NCBI RefSeq assembly: GCF_014194975.1
Contig: NZ_JACIAY010000005.1
Span: 1 to 64,000 of the forward strand
DNA: 64,000 bases
Reading direction: 5' to 3'
DNA from: Sphingomonas sp. BK580
GTDB taxonomy: Bacteria; Pseudomonadota; Alphaproteobacteria; Sphingomonadales; Sphingomonadaceae
This document shows, in pieces, positions 1 through 8,009 of this stretch; positions within the stretch are counted from its first letter, which is position 1; every line of letters starts with the position of its first letter. The notes below the pieces were generated by a model, which saw only the letters and a program-made list of their open reading frames with translations, was not told where the DNA came from and did not search any database. The translations under genes and the position numbers were made by a program.

Positions 1-151
1 GAGCCCGCACCTTCATCTACCGGGGAACAGCCACCTGCCTCCACGTCATCGCTGATCGAGGTAGCTCGCTCCCGCGATTACCCCATGTTCGTTCATGTCG
101 ACGTCTGAGGCTCGCACGCTGCTCCGATTGCTCCGCTGGACTACTTAAGAT
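1..151. other. window edge, possible gene tail
   Basis: Two plus-strand frames are open from the window edge. One (from base 1) ends with TGA at 106-108 and the other (from base 3) ends with TAG near 152. Either could be the last codons of a plus-strand gene that converges on the PepSY gene, but base composition does not decide between them and nothing recognisable is encoded. Confidence 0.25.
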
Positions 152-1633
152 TTAGGAGGCTTCTGGCCGCATCTGCGCGAAGAGGACGCGAGTCATGCGA
201 CGCCACCCGAGGACGATCCCGCTAGCGGAAATGACTATGCCGACGGTTGAGAACAGCCAAATGCAGGCTCGGCGTGCAGGTGGGTTCGCGATTAGCACGT
301 TGGCATCCCAGCGATGCAGCAGATCGTAGGCGACTCGGTACACGCGCCCTCGCCGATCGATCCTGCTGAGTACCGCGCCAGTGGCCGGATCCAGGTACAG
401 CCAGGTCCCGCTCGAATCCTGGAAGCGAAGGCGTAGGACCGGAAGCTGCGGCTTGGTATCGACGCCGTACCAGTAGAAATCGGGCGCGGTCAGCCTGGTC
501 AAGCGCGGAGCGGCACCATCAGGAACCAGTACCCGTGCCGCCCTCGAAACGCGGTTGACGTTGGGTAGGGTGCGTCCGCCGTCGGCAGCGACAACGACGC
601 GCCTAACCGGGCTTTGTAGGTCGAGCGAGACTAGTCCCGCGGCGCGCACGACCTCCAGGCGCACGGAATGGCGCGGTGCTACCGCGGCTGTTCCTGGAAC
701 GTCGATCGGCGGCAGCTCCGCCCACTCATAGCGCAGGATTGCGCGCTCGGTTGGGCCGCCGCCTCGGAAGAAGCGCCCCGGATCGACGGATAACCACCCG
801 CTCACGATCCAGGAGGTCAGCATCACGCCACCTGTGAGGCCGGCGATATGGTGCCACAGCATCCAGCCCCGGTACGGCGTCACACGCCTGCCCTTGAAGC
901 GGCGTTGGCCGAGCCGAACGCGCATCAGCCCGATCCACATGCCGGTGATCGCGGCAAGCACGCACGGTCCCGCCACCCAGATCACCACCTGCCGCCAGCC
1001 CTCCGAATGCTGGCGCAACGCTGTGGGGTAGAGCCAGTGCGGCACCGCACCAAGCCAGTTCCAGAAGCGCTCGTGCGCGTCGGTGTCGAGCATGACCGCG
1101 CCAGTGCGGCTCGAGACGTATAGCGCACGACCGTCTGGCCCCTTCAGCGCCGCGCGCCAGAGCGGTCGATGCGGATCATAGCGACCAGCGACGGTCCATT
1201 GGTCGCGCTCCACGGACGCGACGTCGACCGCCGGTGCGCGACCGAAGGCGGACGCAATCCGCGCGGCTTCCGCGCTGCCGACGCCACGGACCAGCGCCGC
1301 GGTATCGGCGTCGATCGTCACGAGCTCGCCTGCCCGGCCCGTCACGCGCCACACTGGACGGCCTGCCATCATCTCCAGCCGCATCGCGCGCGGCTGTTCG
1401 GGCAGGCCAGCGAGTTGCTCAGCCTCTCGTGGTTGTACGTGCACCTTGAGCCAGTCGATCGGCGGCTGACCGGCCAACGCCTCGCGGTTGGTGAGCGCCG
1501 GGTACGGGACGTAGAGCATCACCAGCCCGGACAGGAACCACATCAGGAAGAGCAGGCAACTGGCCACGCCAATCCAGCGGTAGATCAGGTACAGCCAGCG
1601 CCTGACCGCCGGGGGCAGGAACGAGCGCTTCAT
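152..1633 (-). CDS. PepSY-domain membrane protein
   Basis: A 493-residue inner-membrane protein of the PepSY-associated TM family, usually found beside TonB receptors and thought to take part in periplasmic metal or siderophore reduction. A first membrane helix lies near residues 15-35 after a basic start (MKRSFLPPAVRRW), followed by a large periplasmic PepSY-type region, further helices in the middle and a final helix near the C-terminus. I chose the ATG at 1633 because it lies one base after the stop of the upstream receptor gene; the frame is open further upstream but that part is the shadow of the receptor. The two genes form an operon under the cobalamin riboswitch. The substrate is not shown; the riboswitch suggests corrinoid-linked uptake. 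Confidence 0.85.
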   Translation of the reverse strand: MKRSFLPPAVRRWLYLIYRWIGVASCLLFLMWFLSGLVMLYVPYPALTNREALAGQPPIDWLKVHVQPREAEQLAGLPEQPRAMRLEMMAGRPVWRVTGRAGELVTIDADTAALVRGVGSAEAARIASAFGRAPAVDVASVERDQWTVAGRYDPHRPLWRAALKGPDGRALYVSSRTGAVMLDTDAHERFWNWLGAVPHWLYPTALRQHSEGWRQVVIWVAGPCVLAAITGMWIGLMRVRLGQRRFKGRRVTPYRGWMLWHHIAGLTGGVMLTSWIVSGWLSVDPGRFFRGGGPTERAILRYEWAELPPIDVPGTAAVAPRHSVRLEVVRAAGLVSLDLQSPVRRVVVAADGGRTLPNVNRVSRAARVLVPDGAAPRLTRLTAPDFYWYGVDTKPQLPVLRLRFQDSSGTWLYLDPATGAVLSRIDRRGRVYRVAYDLLHRWDANVLIANPPARRACIWLFSTVGIVISASGIVLGWRRMTRVLFAQMRPEAS

Positions 1634-1634
1634 C

Positions 1635-3806
1635 TCACAGCCTTGCGCGAAGTGCGACGTCGAGCGAGCGCGGCCGGCCGAGCAGCCACTGCGTCGCGCC
1701 ATAGGTCGAGGTGACGTACCGGGTGTCGAAGAGGTTGTAGACGCGCACGTCGGCCGCGAGCGCCGGCGTGACAGCGAACGAGAGGCCGCCATCGGCGACG
1801 GTGTAGGCGGGCACCCGCGCGCTGTTGGCCGAGTCAACGAAACGCGCACCGACGTGGCGCAACCCCGCCTGTGCGCGCACGCCGCGGCTCTCCCAGGTAA
1901 GCCACAGGTTGCCGGCGCGCTCGGGCACGTTGGGCGGCGTGTTGCCGGAGAGATCCGCGTTGCCGTTGAGGAAGTCGTCGAAGCGGGCGTCGAGCACCGT
2001 CCCGTTCGCTTCGACCGAGAAGCCGGCGGCGAGCGCCAGCGACAGCGCCGCCTCGATTCCCCTGGAGGACTGCCGCCCGATCTGCTCGAGCGGGCCGTTG
2101 GTGACGCGCTGCGCGACCAGATCGTTCTTCACGATGCGATAGCCGGCGAGTGTCACGTTGACGCGTCCGCCGAGGAGCGCTGCCTTGGCGCCCGCCTCGA
2201 CCTGATCGCCCTTGGCATTGGTGAAGGCGAACTGCGTCGCGCTGTTCGTGAAGGTGGTCAGCGTGCCGACGGGATCCACGCCGGTGGCATATTGCGCGTA
2301 GAGCGAGACGCTCTGCGCGGGCTGGTAGACGGTGCCGACGCGCCACGTCGTGTCGCGGAACCTCTTCTCGCGCGCGCCGCCCGGGAAGGCGTTCGCCTCG
2401 CCCGCCGGAGCGCCCGCCGCGTCGTAGAGGATGTTGCGGCGGCGCACCGTATCCACCTCGTAGCGGAAGCCGCCGATCAGCGAGAGCCGACGCAGCAGCC
2501 GCAGCCGGTCCTCGCCGAAGATGCTCCACTCGGTGGTAGCAGTGCGATAGCGCGGCAGCGTCGCGGCGCGATCCTCCAGCGTGCCGGGGACGAAGTCGAA
2601 GGGATCGACCGCGTCGGCCTGATCCGCGACGGCGAAGTTGTTCGAGTAACGCAGGTTCACGCGGTTGACCTCGGCGCCGAGCACCAGGTCATTGGCCAAG
2701 CCTCCGCCCAGCGGCGCGCTCAGCTTCACGCTCGCCTGGTCGCCGTACTGGGCGATGTCCTGGACGATCCCGAGGTTGTCCGATCGCTCGATCACGCCGT
2801 TCGGCCGACCGGCCGCCGGCGCCCAGGCGTAGCTCTCGAGGTCGTACCAGCTGCGCTTGCTGGCAAGCCGATAGACGGCGTTGGTCAGCGTCACCGCGTC
2901 GCTGACTTTCCATTCGGCGACGAGCGTCTGGCGATCATCGCGGAAGCGGATGTCGGCGTCGGCGACGTTGTAGTTGCGGCGCCGGGTGCGCGAGTCGAGC
3001 CGGCCGTTGATCAGCGGCGTGCCCCAGTAGCGCATCGGTCTGACGTCACCGTAGTCGCCGCGCAGCGTGACGGTGAGCCGTTCGCTTGGCGCGAAGCGCA
3101 GCGCGCCTGAGAGCGCGAGGCTGTGGTTGTCGCCGCGGTCGACCCAGCCGTCCGAGCGACGGTAGCTCGCGTCCAGGCGGTAGCCGAGCTGCTCACCCAC
3201 CGAACCGCCCGCCCCCGCGGCGACATGCCATGTGTCCTGCGCGCCGTAGCTCAGCTCAGCGTCATAGCGTGCGGTCTCGCTCGGCGCGTGCGAGACGACG
3301 TTGACCGCGCCGCCGAGTGCGCCCTGGCCGTAGAGCACCGAAGCGGGGCCGGTCAGCACTTCGATCCGCTCGACGTTCCAGGGATCGGTCGGGAAGGTGA
3401 TCGTGCCAGCGACCGGGAAGAGCCGGATGCCGTCGACCAGTTGCAGCACCGAACCCTGGCCGACGAAGCCGCGCGCGGCGAGCGCGGTGTTGCCGTTCCC
3501 GGCATTGGCCGCGGCGGTGATGCCGGGCGCGCGCGAGACCGCCTCGACCACGGTGAGATCGCCGCGCGCGCGGATCGCGTCGCCGTCGACGGTGGCCACG
3601 CTGGCGGGTAGTTCGAGCGGCGTGAGGCCGAGCCGGCTGCCGGTCGCGCTCGGGCGGTCGAGCGCGCCGTCGCCGCGGCCGACGACGAGGATGTCGTCGC
3701 GCGGCGGTACGCGATCGTCGTCCCGCGCCAGCGCGCTGGAGGAACAGGTGACGAGCAGCAGCGCGGCGACATGCGCCGCCGGACGGTAGGTGTCGATCAT
3801 CTTCAT
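1635..3806 (-). CDS. TonB-dependent outer-membrane receptor (cobalamin-riboswitch controlled)
   Basis: About 723 residues. A signal peptide ends near ALA at residue 28, followed by a TonB-box-like stretch (DDILVVGR), a plug domain (ARGFVGQ, VERIEVLTGPASVLYGQGAL) and a 22-strand barrel ending in a C-terminal aromatic-poor strand (DVALRARL). The plug is closest in style to siderophore-type receptors, yet the gene lies behind a cobalamin riboswitch, so its ligand is more likely a corrinoid or a B12-linked metal complex. That is inference. The start is ATG 3806 (MKMIDTYRP); the second ATG at 3800 has better spacing from the GGGG ribosome-binding sequence. It forms an operon with the PepSY gene one base downstream. 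Confidence 0.9.
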   Translation of the reverse strand: MKMIDTYRPAAHVAALLLVTCSSSALARDDDRVPPRDDILVVGRGDGALDRPSATGSRLGLTPLELPASVATVDGDAIRARGDLTVVEAVSRAPGITAAANAGNGNTALAARGFVGQGSVLQLVDGIRLFPVAGTITFPTDPWNVERIEVLTGPASVLYGQGALGGAVNVVSHAPSETARYDAELSYGAQDTWHVAAGAGGSVGEQLGYRLDASYRRSDGWVDRGDNHSLALSGALRFAPSERLTVTLRGDYGDVRPMRYWGTPLINGRLDSRTRRRNYNVADADIRFRDDRQTLVAEWKVSDAVTLTNAVYRLASKRSWYDLESYAWAPAAGRPNGVIERSDNLGIVQDIAQYGDQASVKLSAPLGGGLANDLVLGAEVNRVNLRYSNNFAVADQADAVDPFDFVPGTLEDRAATLPRYRTATTEWSIFGEDRLRLLRRLSLIGGFRYEVDTVRRRNILYDAAGAPAGEANAFPGGAREKRFRDTTWRVGTVYQPAQSVSLYAQYATGVDPVGTLTTFTNSATQFAFTNAKGDQVEAGAKAALLGGRVNVTLAGYRIVKNDLVAQRVTNGPLEQIGRQSSRGIEAALSLALAAGFSVEANGTVLDARFDDFLNGNADLSGNTPPNVPERAGNLWLTWESRGVRAQAGLRHVGARFVDSANSARVPAYTVADGGLSFAVTPALAADVRVYNLFDTRYVTSTYGATQWLLGRPRSLDVALRARL

Positions 3807-3809
3807 ATA

Positions 3810-3827
3810 CCCCGATGAAGGACGGGG
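3810..3827 (-). promoter_or_regulatory. hairpin masking the ribosome-binding site
   Basis: On the minus strand CCCCG and CGGGG pair across an 8-base loop, and the GGGG arm is the ribosome-binding sequence 3-9 bases before the two candidate ATG codons. It is a plausible expression platform for the cobalamin riboswitch upstream: when formed it would block translation. No structure calculation was made. Confidence 0.4.
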
Positions 3828-3917
3828 CACGCGGACCAGACACCGGCGCGCGCGGACGGGAGGCCCGGCCGCGGCATGCAAGCGGCCAGACCGGGCACCC
3901 CGCCGGTGGACGTTATG

Positions 3918-4100
3918 GCGTCTAGGCAGGTCTCCTGGCTCGCGGGTCGGTGCGGATGGTCTGGCCTTCCCGGCCGCGCGAGCGACCAGTGACACGGAGC
4001 GACCACCTGCTCGCCGCTTACAGTTGCGGGGGCAGCGCCGGCATCGCACCGGCTTCCCGTCTTAGCTCCGGCGCGGCGAGCCGACCGGAGAACCTTGACC
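3918..4100 (-). promoter_or_regulatory. cobalamin (AdoCbl) riboswitch
   Basis: The minus strand carries the hallmark conserved blocks of the cobalamin riboswitch in the right order: GGGAAGCCGGTG, then GCCCCCGCAACTGTAAGCGG, then GCCAGGAGACCTGCC (the B12 box) near 3925-3942. It lies in the roughly 330-base leader of the TonB receptor gene and is expected to shut the receptor-PepSY operon off when adenosylcobalamin is plentiful. The ends are approximate. Confidence 0.95.
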
Positions 4101-4137
4101 TGCACCGCATCGGCGAGCCGAGGCGGCGCGTCAAGTT

Positions 4138-4159
4138 CATATAAAGATATCTTTATATG
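4138..4159. promoter_or_regulatory. 22-base AT-rich palindrome, likely operator
   Basis: A perfect palindrome with arms CATATAAAGAT and ATCTTTATATG, strikingly AT-rich in a GC-rich genome, sitting just upstream of the riboswitch leader where the minus-strand promoter should be. From memory, it resembles the operators of ArsR-type SahR/SamR regulators of methionine and S-adenosyl-homocysteine metabolism in proteobacteria. This would link cobalamin uptake to B12-dependent methionine synthesis. The assignment is an inference. Confidence 0.55.
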
Positions 4160-4345
4160 CGGCCGCAGATCGGCTGGTAACGCAGATGCGCTTTCTCGCC
4201 TGGCGCACCTTCTCCAGCGACGGTCCTCAAGACTGCGGGCCGCGCCGCATTCGCTCTAGATAACACCTCGTTAACCCAGCTAGGCCATAGCGATATGACA
4301 GAATGTCCGGGTGACATGCCCGGCTGATGCGGATAGTCGCTGACC

Positions 4346-4756
4346 GTGCACGCCGTTCGCCGTCTTCTCGCGCAACGCCATCTCGCGGTGCTGCTCTGCG
4401 CGGCGGCGCTGCTGCTGAAGCTGCTGGTGCCGACCGGGTACATGATCGACAACACGGCGGGGCAGATCAGCATCACGCTCTGCTCCGGCTTCGGTCCAGC
4501 GCCGATGGACATGAATATGCCGGGCATGCACGGCGACATGCCCGATCATGGCAACTCCATGGATCACGGCAAGGCTGAGATGCCCTGCGCCTTCTCCAGC
4601 CTGTCGGCTGCGATGACCGGCGCGATCGACCCTATCCAGCTTGCCGCGCTGATCGTCTTTATCCTGGCCGTGGGCCTCGTCGCGACGATCCCGCCGGCAC
4701 CCTCAGGTCCAGTCCATCTACGGCCTCCGCTGCGAGGACCACCAGTCTACCTCTGA
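4346..4756 (+). CDS. DUF2946-type membrane protein with Met/His-rich loop
   Basis: 136 residues starting at GTG. A signal-anchor helix near residues 10-30 (LAVLLCAAALLLKLLVP) is followed by VPTGYM and a Cys (LCSG), a loop extremely rich in Met, His and Asp (MDMNMPGMHGD, MPDHGNSMDHG), a CAF motif, and a second helix near residues 95-118. This is the layout of DUF2946 proteins, which accompany TonB receptors and PepSY proteins. The Met/His loop suggests copper or another soft metal. It is the first gene of a plus-strand uptake operon; the next gene starts 85 bases downstream. Confidence 0.75.
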   Translation: MHAVRRLLAQRHLAVLLCAAALLLKLLVPTGYMIDNTAGQISITLCSGFGPAPMDMNMPGMHGDMPDHGNSMDHGKAEMPCAFSSLSAAMTGAIDPIQLAALIVFILAVGLVATIPPAPSGPVHLRPPLRGPPVYL

Positions 4757-4840
4757 CCTGTCATCCCGCGCCGCTTCGTCCGGCGCGACCATGATCTGCG
4801 ACTCACGCCTTCGGCGTCAGGTTGGTCAAAGGTATCTCCA

Positions 4841-6970
4841 ATGCTTCGAATTCACCTACTGGCAGGTGTTGCTGCGCCTTGCCTGCTGCTGGCAATACCG
4901 GCTGCCGCACAGGCGCAGAACACCTCCTCCGCAACTTCCGACGTCACCACGGTACAGAGCTGGACGGGCGACATCATCGTCACCGGAGCACGCGAGACAT
5001 ACACCGCCCCTGAAACAAGCGCGGCCACCCGCACCGACACGCCCCTGATCCAGGTGCCGCAGTCGATACAGGTGCTGACCCGCACGCTGATCCAGGAACA
5101 GGATCGCCGCACGCTGGGCGACGCGCTGGTCAATGTCTCGGGCGTCACCCCGACACGATCGGACGAGGTGCTGTTCATCCCGCCGGTCGTCCGCGGCTTC
5201 CCTGCAGAGGTCTACCTCGACGGGCTGTCGGTCTTCGCCGGCAACCAGCAGGCCTACGATCCCAACAGCCTCGTCGGCATCGAGCGGATCGACGTTCTGA
5301 AAGGTCCGACCGCGACGCTCTACGGGGGCGGTATCGGCACGCCGCTGGGCGGGGTCATTAACCTCGAAAGCGTCCGGCCGAACGACAAGCCGGGCGGCTA
5401 TCTGGCGATGCGCGCCGGCAGTTTCTCGACCTGGAACCCCTACGGCGACATCAACGTGCCCTTGGCTGACGGGATCGCCGCGCGGATCACCGGCGAGTAT
5501 CAGAGCAACGATGGCTGGATCGACAAGGTAAAGGCGCGGCGCTGGTCCGTACAGCCCAGCCTTTCGTTCCAAATCGACCCCGCGACCGATCTGCTGCTCC
5601 AAGGGCAGTTCAGCCGGCGCAGCAACCTCGAATATTCCGGTCTGCCTGCCGACGCGGCGCTGGCCGGCACGATCCACCGCGACGCCTTTCCTGGGTCGCC
5701 GATCGATCAGCCGCTGACGACCAACGATATACGCATGGGGCAGGCGACGCTCCGCCACGCCTTCGCGGATCGCCTGAAGCTGACGGTCAGCGGCCGGTAT
5801 TATTCGAGCATGATCGATGAGCAGGGCAGCTTCGTCTATCCGGGTCTCGCGCCTACTGAGACGGTCGCGCCTCTTTACGACGTCTTTCCGATCACGATGC
5901 GAAACCGCACGAAAGAGGCGACGGTCGATGCCAACCTCGCCGGCGACGTCGATCTGCTCGGGGGCACGCACAAGCTGCTCGTCGGGGTCAATTACGACTG
6001 GACCAGCTTCTACAGCGCCATGGGGCTGTTTGTCAGCGACAGTCCCTCCGGCACGATCGACCTGTCGAACCCCAGCTACGACCTGCTCTATACCCCGCAG
6101 CTCCCGGTCAACTCCTACACCGACGATCGTTTCACGACCTTCGCCGGCTACATCCAGGATCAGGCGACCTATGGCCCGCTGCACCTGACCGGGGGCTTGC
6201 GCCTGACCTCGCTCAAGTTCGTCGAGAACAGCAACATCGGCGTCGCCAACGACAAGACCTACACGCACCTCTCGCCCCGGATCGGCGCCACACTCGACGT
6301 GGTAAAGGGTATCGCACTGTTCGCGGGCTATGCGACCGCGTTCCGCGCGCCGTTCGGCTTCATCGGCAGGCAAGCGCCGGTGCCGGAGACCTCGAGCAAC
6401 TTCGAAGGCGGGGTGAAGCTAGCACTCGCCGGCACGGGGCTGTCCGGCACGATCGCCGTGTTCCGACAGACCCACGACAACGTCGTCACCGCGGATCCCG
6501 CGAGCGTCGGCTTCTACGTCCAGAGCGGGAGGCAGCGCGCCCGCGGCGTCGAGGTGGACATGGTGTGGGAGCCGACGCCCGCCTTCTCGCTGCTCGCCAA
6601 CTACGCCTACACTGACACCCGCGACGACGGCGTGGCACACGGTGATCGGCTGATCCGTGTGCCGAAGAGCAGCGGGCGGATCTCGGCGCGCTACCGGGTG
6701 CTGCACGGCCCCGCCAAAGGCCTCGCGCTCGGGGCTGGCATCAGCGCCTTCACCTCGCGCGAGCTGACGCTGCCGAACACGATCGCCGTGCCCGGTTATG
6801 CCGCGATCGACGCGCAGGCGTCCTACGACATCGGCCGGTTCACGCTGGGCGCGTCGGTGGTCAACCTAGGCAACCGGCGGTCCTTTGATCCCTATTCCTA
6901 CCTCGGCTATCCGGTAGTCGCGCCCAACCAGCCCCGTTCGGCCTATGTCACGCTGAAGGTGCGGATATGA
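4841..6970 (+). CDS. TonB-dependent siderophore-type receptor
   Basis: 709 residues. A signal peptide ends near AQAQ (about residue 26), then a TonB-box-like DIIVTGAR, a plug domain with the siderophore-receptor signatures VPQSIQVLTR and IERIDVLKGPTATLYGG, and a beta-barrel ending in SAYVTLKVRI. It belongs to the FhuA/FpvA-like family that imports ferric siderophores across the outer membrane; the actual ligand cannot be read from sequence. The start is supported by AAAGG 8 bases upstream. It overlaps the following hydrolase gene by 4 bases (ATGA), so the two are translationally coupled. Confidence 0.9.
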   Translation: MLRIHLLAGVAAPCLLLAIPAAAQAQNTSSATSDVTTVQSWTGDIIVTGARETYTAPETSAATRTDTPLIQVPQSIQVLTRTLIQEQDRRTLGDALVNVSGVTPTRSDEVLFIPPVVRGFPAEVYLDGLSVFAGNQQAYDPNSLVGIERIDVLKGPTATLYGGGIGTPLGGVINLESVRPNDKPGGYLAMRAGSFSTWNPYGDINVPLADGIAARITGEYQSNDGWIDKVKARRWSVQPSLSFQIDPATDLLLQGQFSRRSNLEYSGLPADAALAGTIHRDAFPGSPIDQPLTTNDIRMGQATLRHAFADRLKLTVSGRYYSSMIDEQGSFVYPGLAPTETVAPLYDVFPITMRNRTKEATVDANLAGDVDLLGGTHKLLVGVNYDWTSFYSAMGLFVSDSPSGTIDLSNPSYDLLYTPQLPVNSYTDDRFTTFAGYIQDQATYGPLHLTGGLRLTSLKFVENSNIGVANDKTYTHLSPRIGATLDVVKGIALFAGYATAFRAPFGFIGRQAPVPETSSNFEGGVKLALAGTGLSGTIAVFRQTHDNVVTADPASVGFYVQSGRQRARGVEVDMVWEPTPAFSLLANYAYTDTRDDGVAHGDRLIRVPKSSGRISARYRVLHGPAKGLALGAGISAFTSRELTLPNTIAVPGYAAIDAQASYDIGRFTLGASVVNLGNRRSFDPYSYLGYPVVAPNQPRSAYVTLKVRI

Positions 6971-7911
6971 GCAAGGCGCGCCTCGTATGGCGCTCGATTG
7001 CCCTGGCAAGCATGGCTGTAGCGGCCGTGCCTTCGGCGACGATCGCCAGCGCGCAGACGCCGGCGACCGGCGAGACCATCATCCCGCTACACCCGAAAGA
7101 CAGCGTGCCCTCGCTCGGCGTGCCCGAAAAGCGGGATCGGCTGCCGAACGGCGAGACGATGATCTACGACGTCAGCGAGCCGACGCTGGAGCTGTATCGG
7201 CCCGCACCCGGTCATGCGAACGGCACAGCCGTGATCGTCGCACCGGGTGGCGGGTTCGTGGCGCTGGGCTACACGTTGGGCGGTACTGACATCGCGCGGG
7301 CGCTGGCGGCACGAGGCATTACCGCCTTCGTGCTGAAATACCGCACGATCCGGAGCGGGGACGGGCCGATGCGGATGCCCGACGTCCATATGAAGGAGAT
7401 GGGCGTCGTCATGGCGCGGGCGAAGACTGGCGAGCCGGTCGAGATGCCGCGCTTTGCCGGCGAGCCGCACGCCGTCGAGGACGGCGTGCGGGCGATGACG
7501 ATCGTCCGGCAGCGCGCCTCCGAATGGGGCATCGATCCCCATCGTGTCGGCGTCCTTGGCTTCTCGGCCGGGGCTTACCTCGCGGCTGATCTGGCGATTG
7601 GCGATGCGGCCTCGCGTCCGGACTTCGTCGGCCTGATCTACGGTGGTCTGCGGACGCCGGTTCTGGCCGACGCGCCGCCCGCATTCATCGCGGGAGCGGC
7701 CGACGACGAGTATCAGCCGAACGATCCGGTTCTGCTCTACACGGCTTGGCGAAAGGCCGGGGCCATCGCCGAGCTGCACCTGTACGAGCGGGGCGGACAT
7801 GGTTTTGACCTGCATCGACAGGGCACCACGAGTGACCATTGGTTCGACCAGTTCCTTTCGTGGATGCAGTCTCGCCAGCTTGCGTCATTACCGACCCGAC
7901 AGGCCGAGTAG
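6967..7911 (+). CDS. secreted alpha/beta hydrolase (esterase)
   Basis: 314 residues with a signal peptide ending near ASAQ (residue 30). The fold carries an oxyanion-type APGGGF motif, the nucleophile elbow GFSAG, an acidic residue in GAADDEY and the catalytic histidine in GGHGFDLH, the pattern of BD-FAE/acetyl-esterase-like enzymes. Sitting between two TonB receptors and overlapping the first by 4 bases, it may cleave an ester bond in an imported siderophore or other ligand in the periplasm. That role is inferred from position only; a general carbohydrate esterase is the alternative. Confidence 0.8.
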   Translation: MSKARLVWRSIALASMAVAAVPSATIASAQTPATGETIIPLHPKDSVPSLGVPEKRDRLPNGETMIYDVSEPTLELYRPAPGHANGTAVIVAPGGGFVALGYTLGGTDIARALAARGITAFVLKYRTIRSGDGPMRMPDVHMKEMGVVMARAKTGEPVEMPRFAGEPHAVEDGVRAMTIVRQRASEWGIDPHRVGVLGFSAGAYLAADLAIGDAASRPDFVGLIYGGLRTPVLADAPPAFIAGAADDEYQPNDPVLLYTAWRKAGAIAELHLYERGGHGFDLHRQGTTSDHWFDQFLSWMQSRQLASLPTRQAE

Positions 7912-8009
7912 TGCTGCCGGCTTTTTCCAATGACCCGGCCCGAGCTTCTCGGCGCCAACATCGCGCTGACCGACGCGGCAGGCGGGTCAAATCAATTGAA
8001 GGCAATCCC

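Noticed and set aside
1854..3110. 418-codon plus-strand frame across the riboswitch-controlled TonB receptor
   Set aside because: Shadow of the receptor gene in a GC-rich genome; no domain and no start signal.
4856..6373. 505-codon minus-strand frame across the second TonB receptor
   Set aside because: Shadow; receptor signatures lie on the plus strand.
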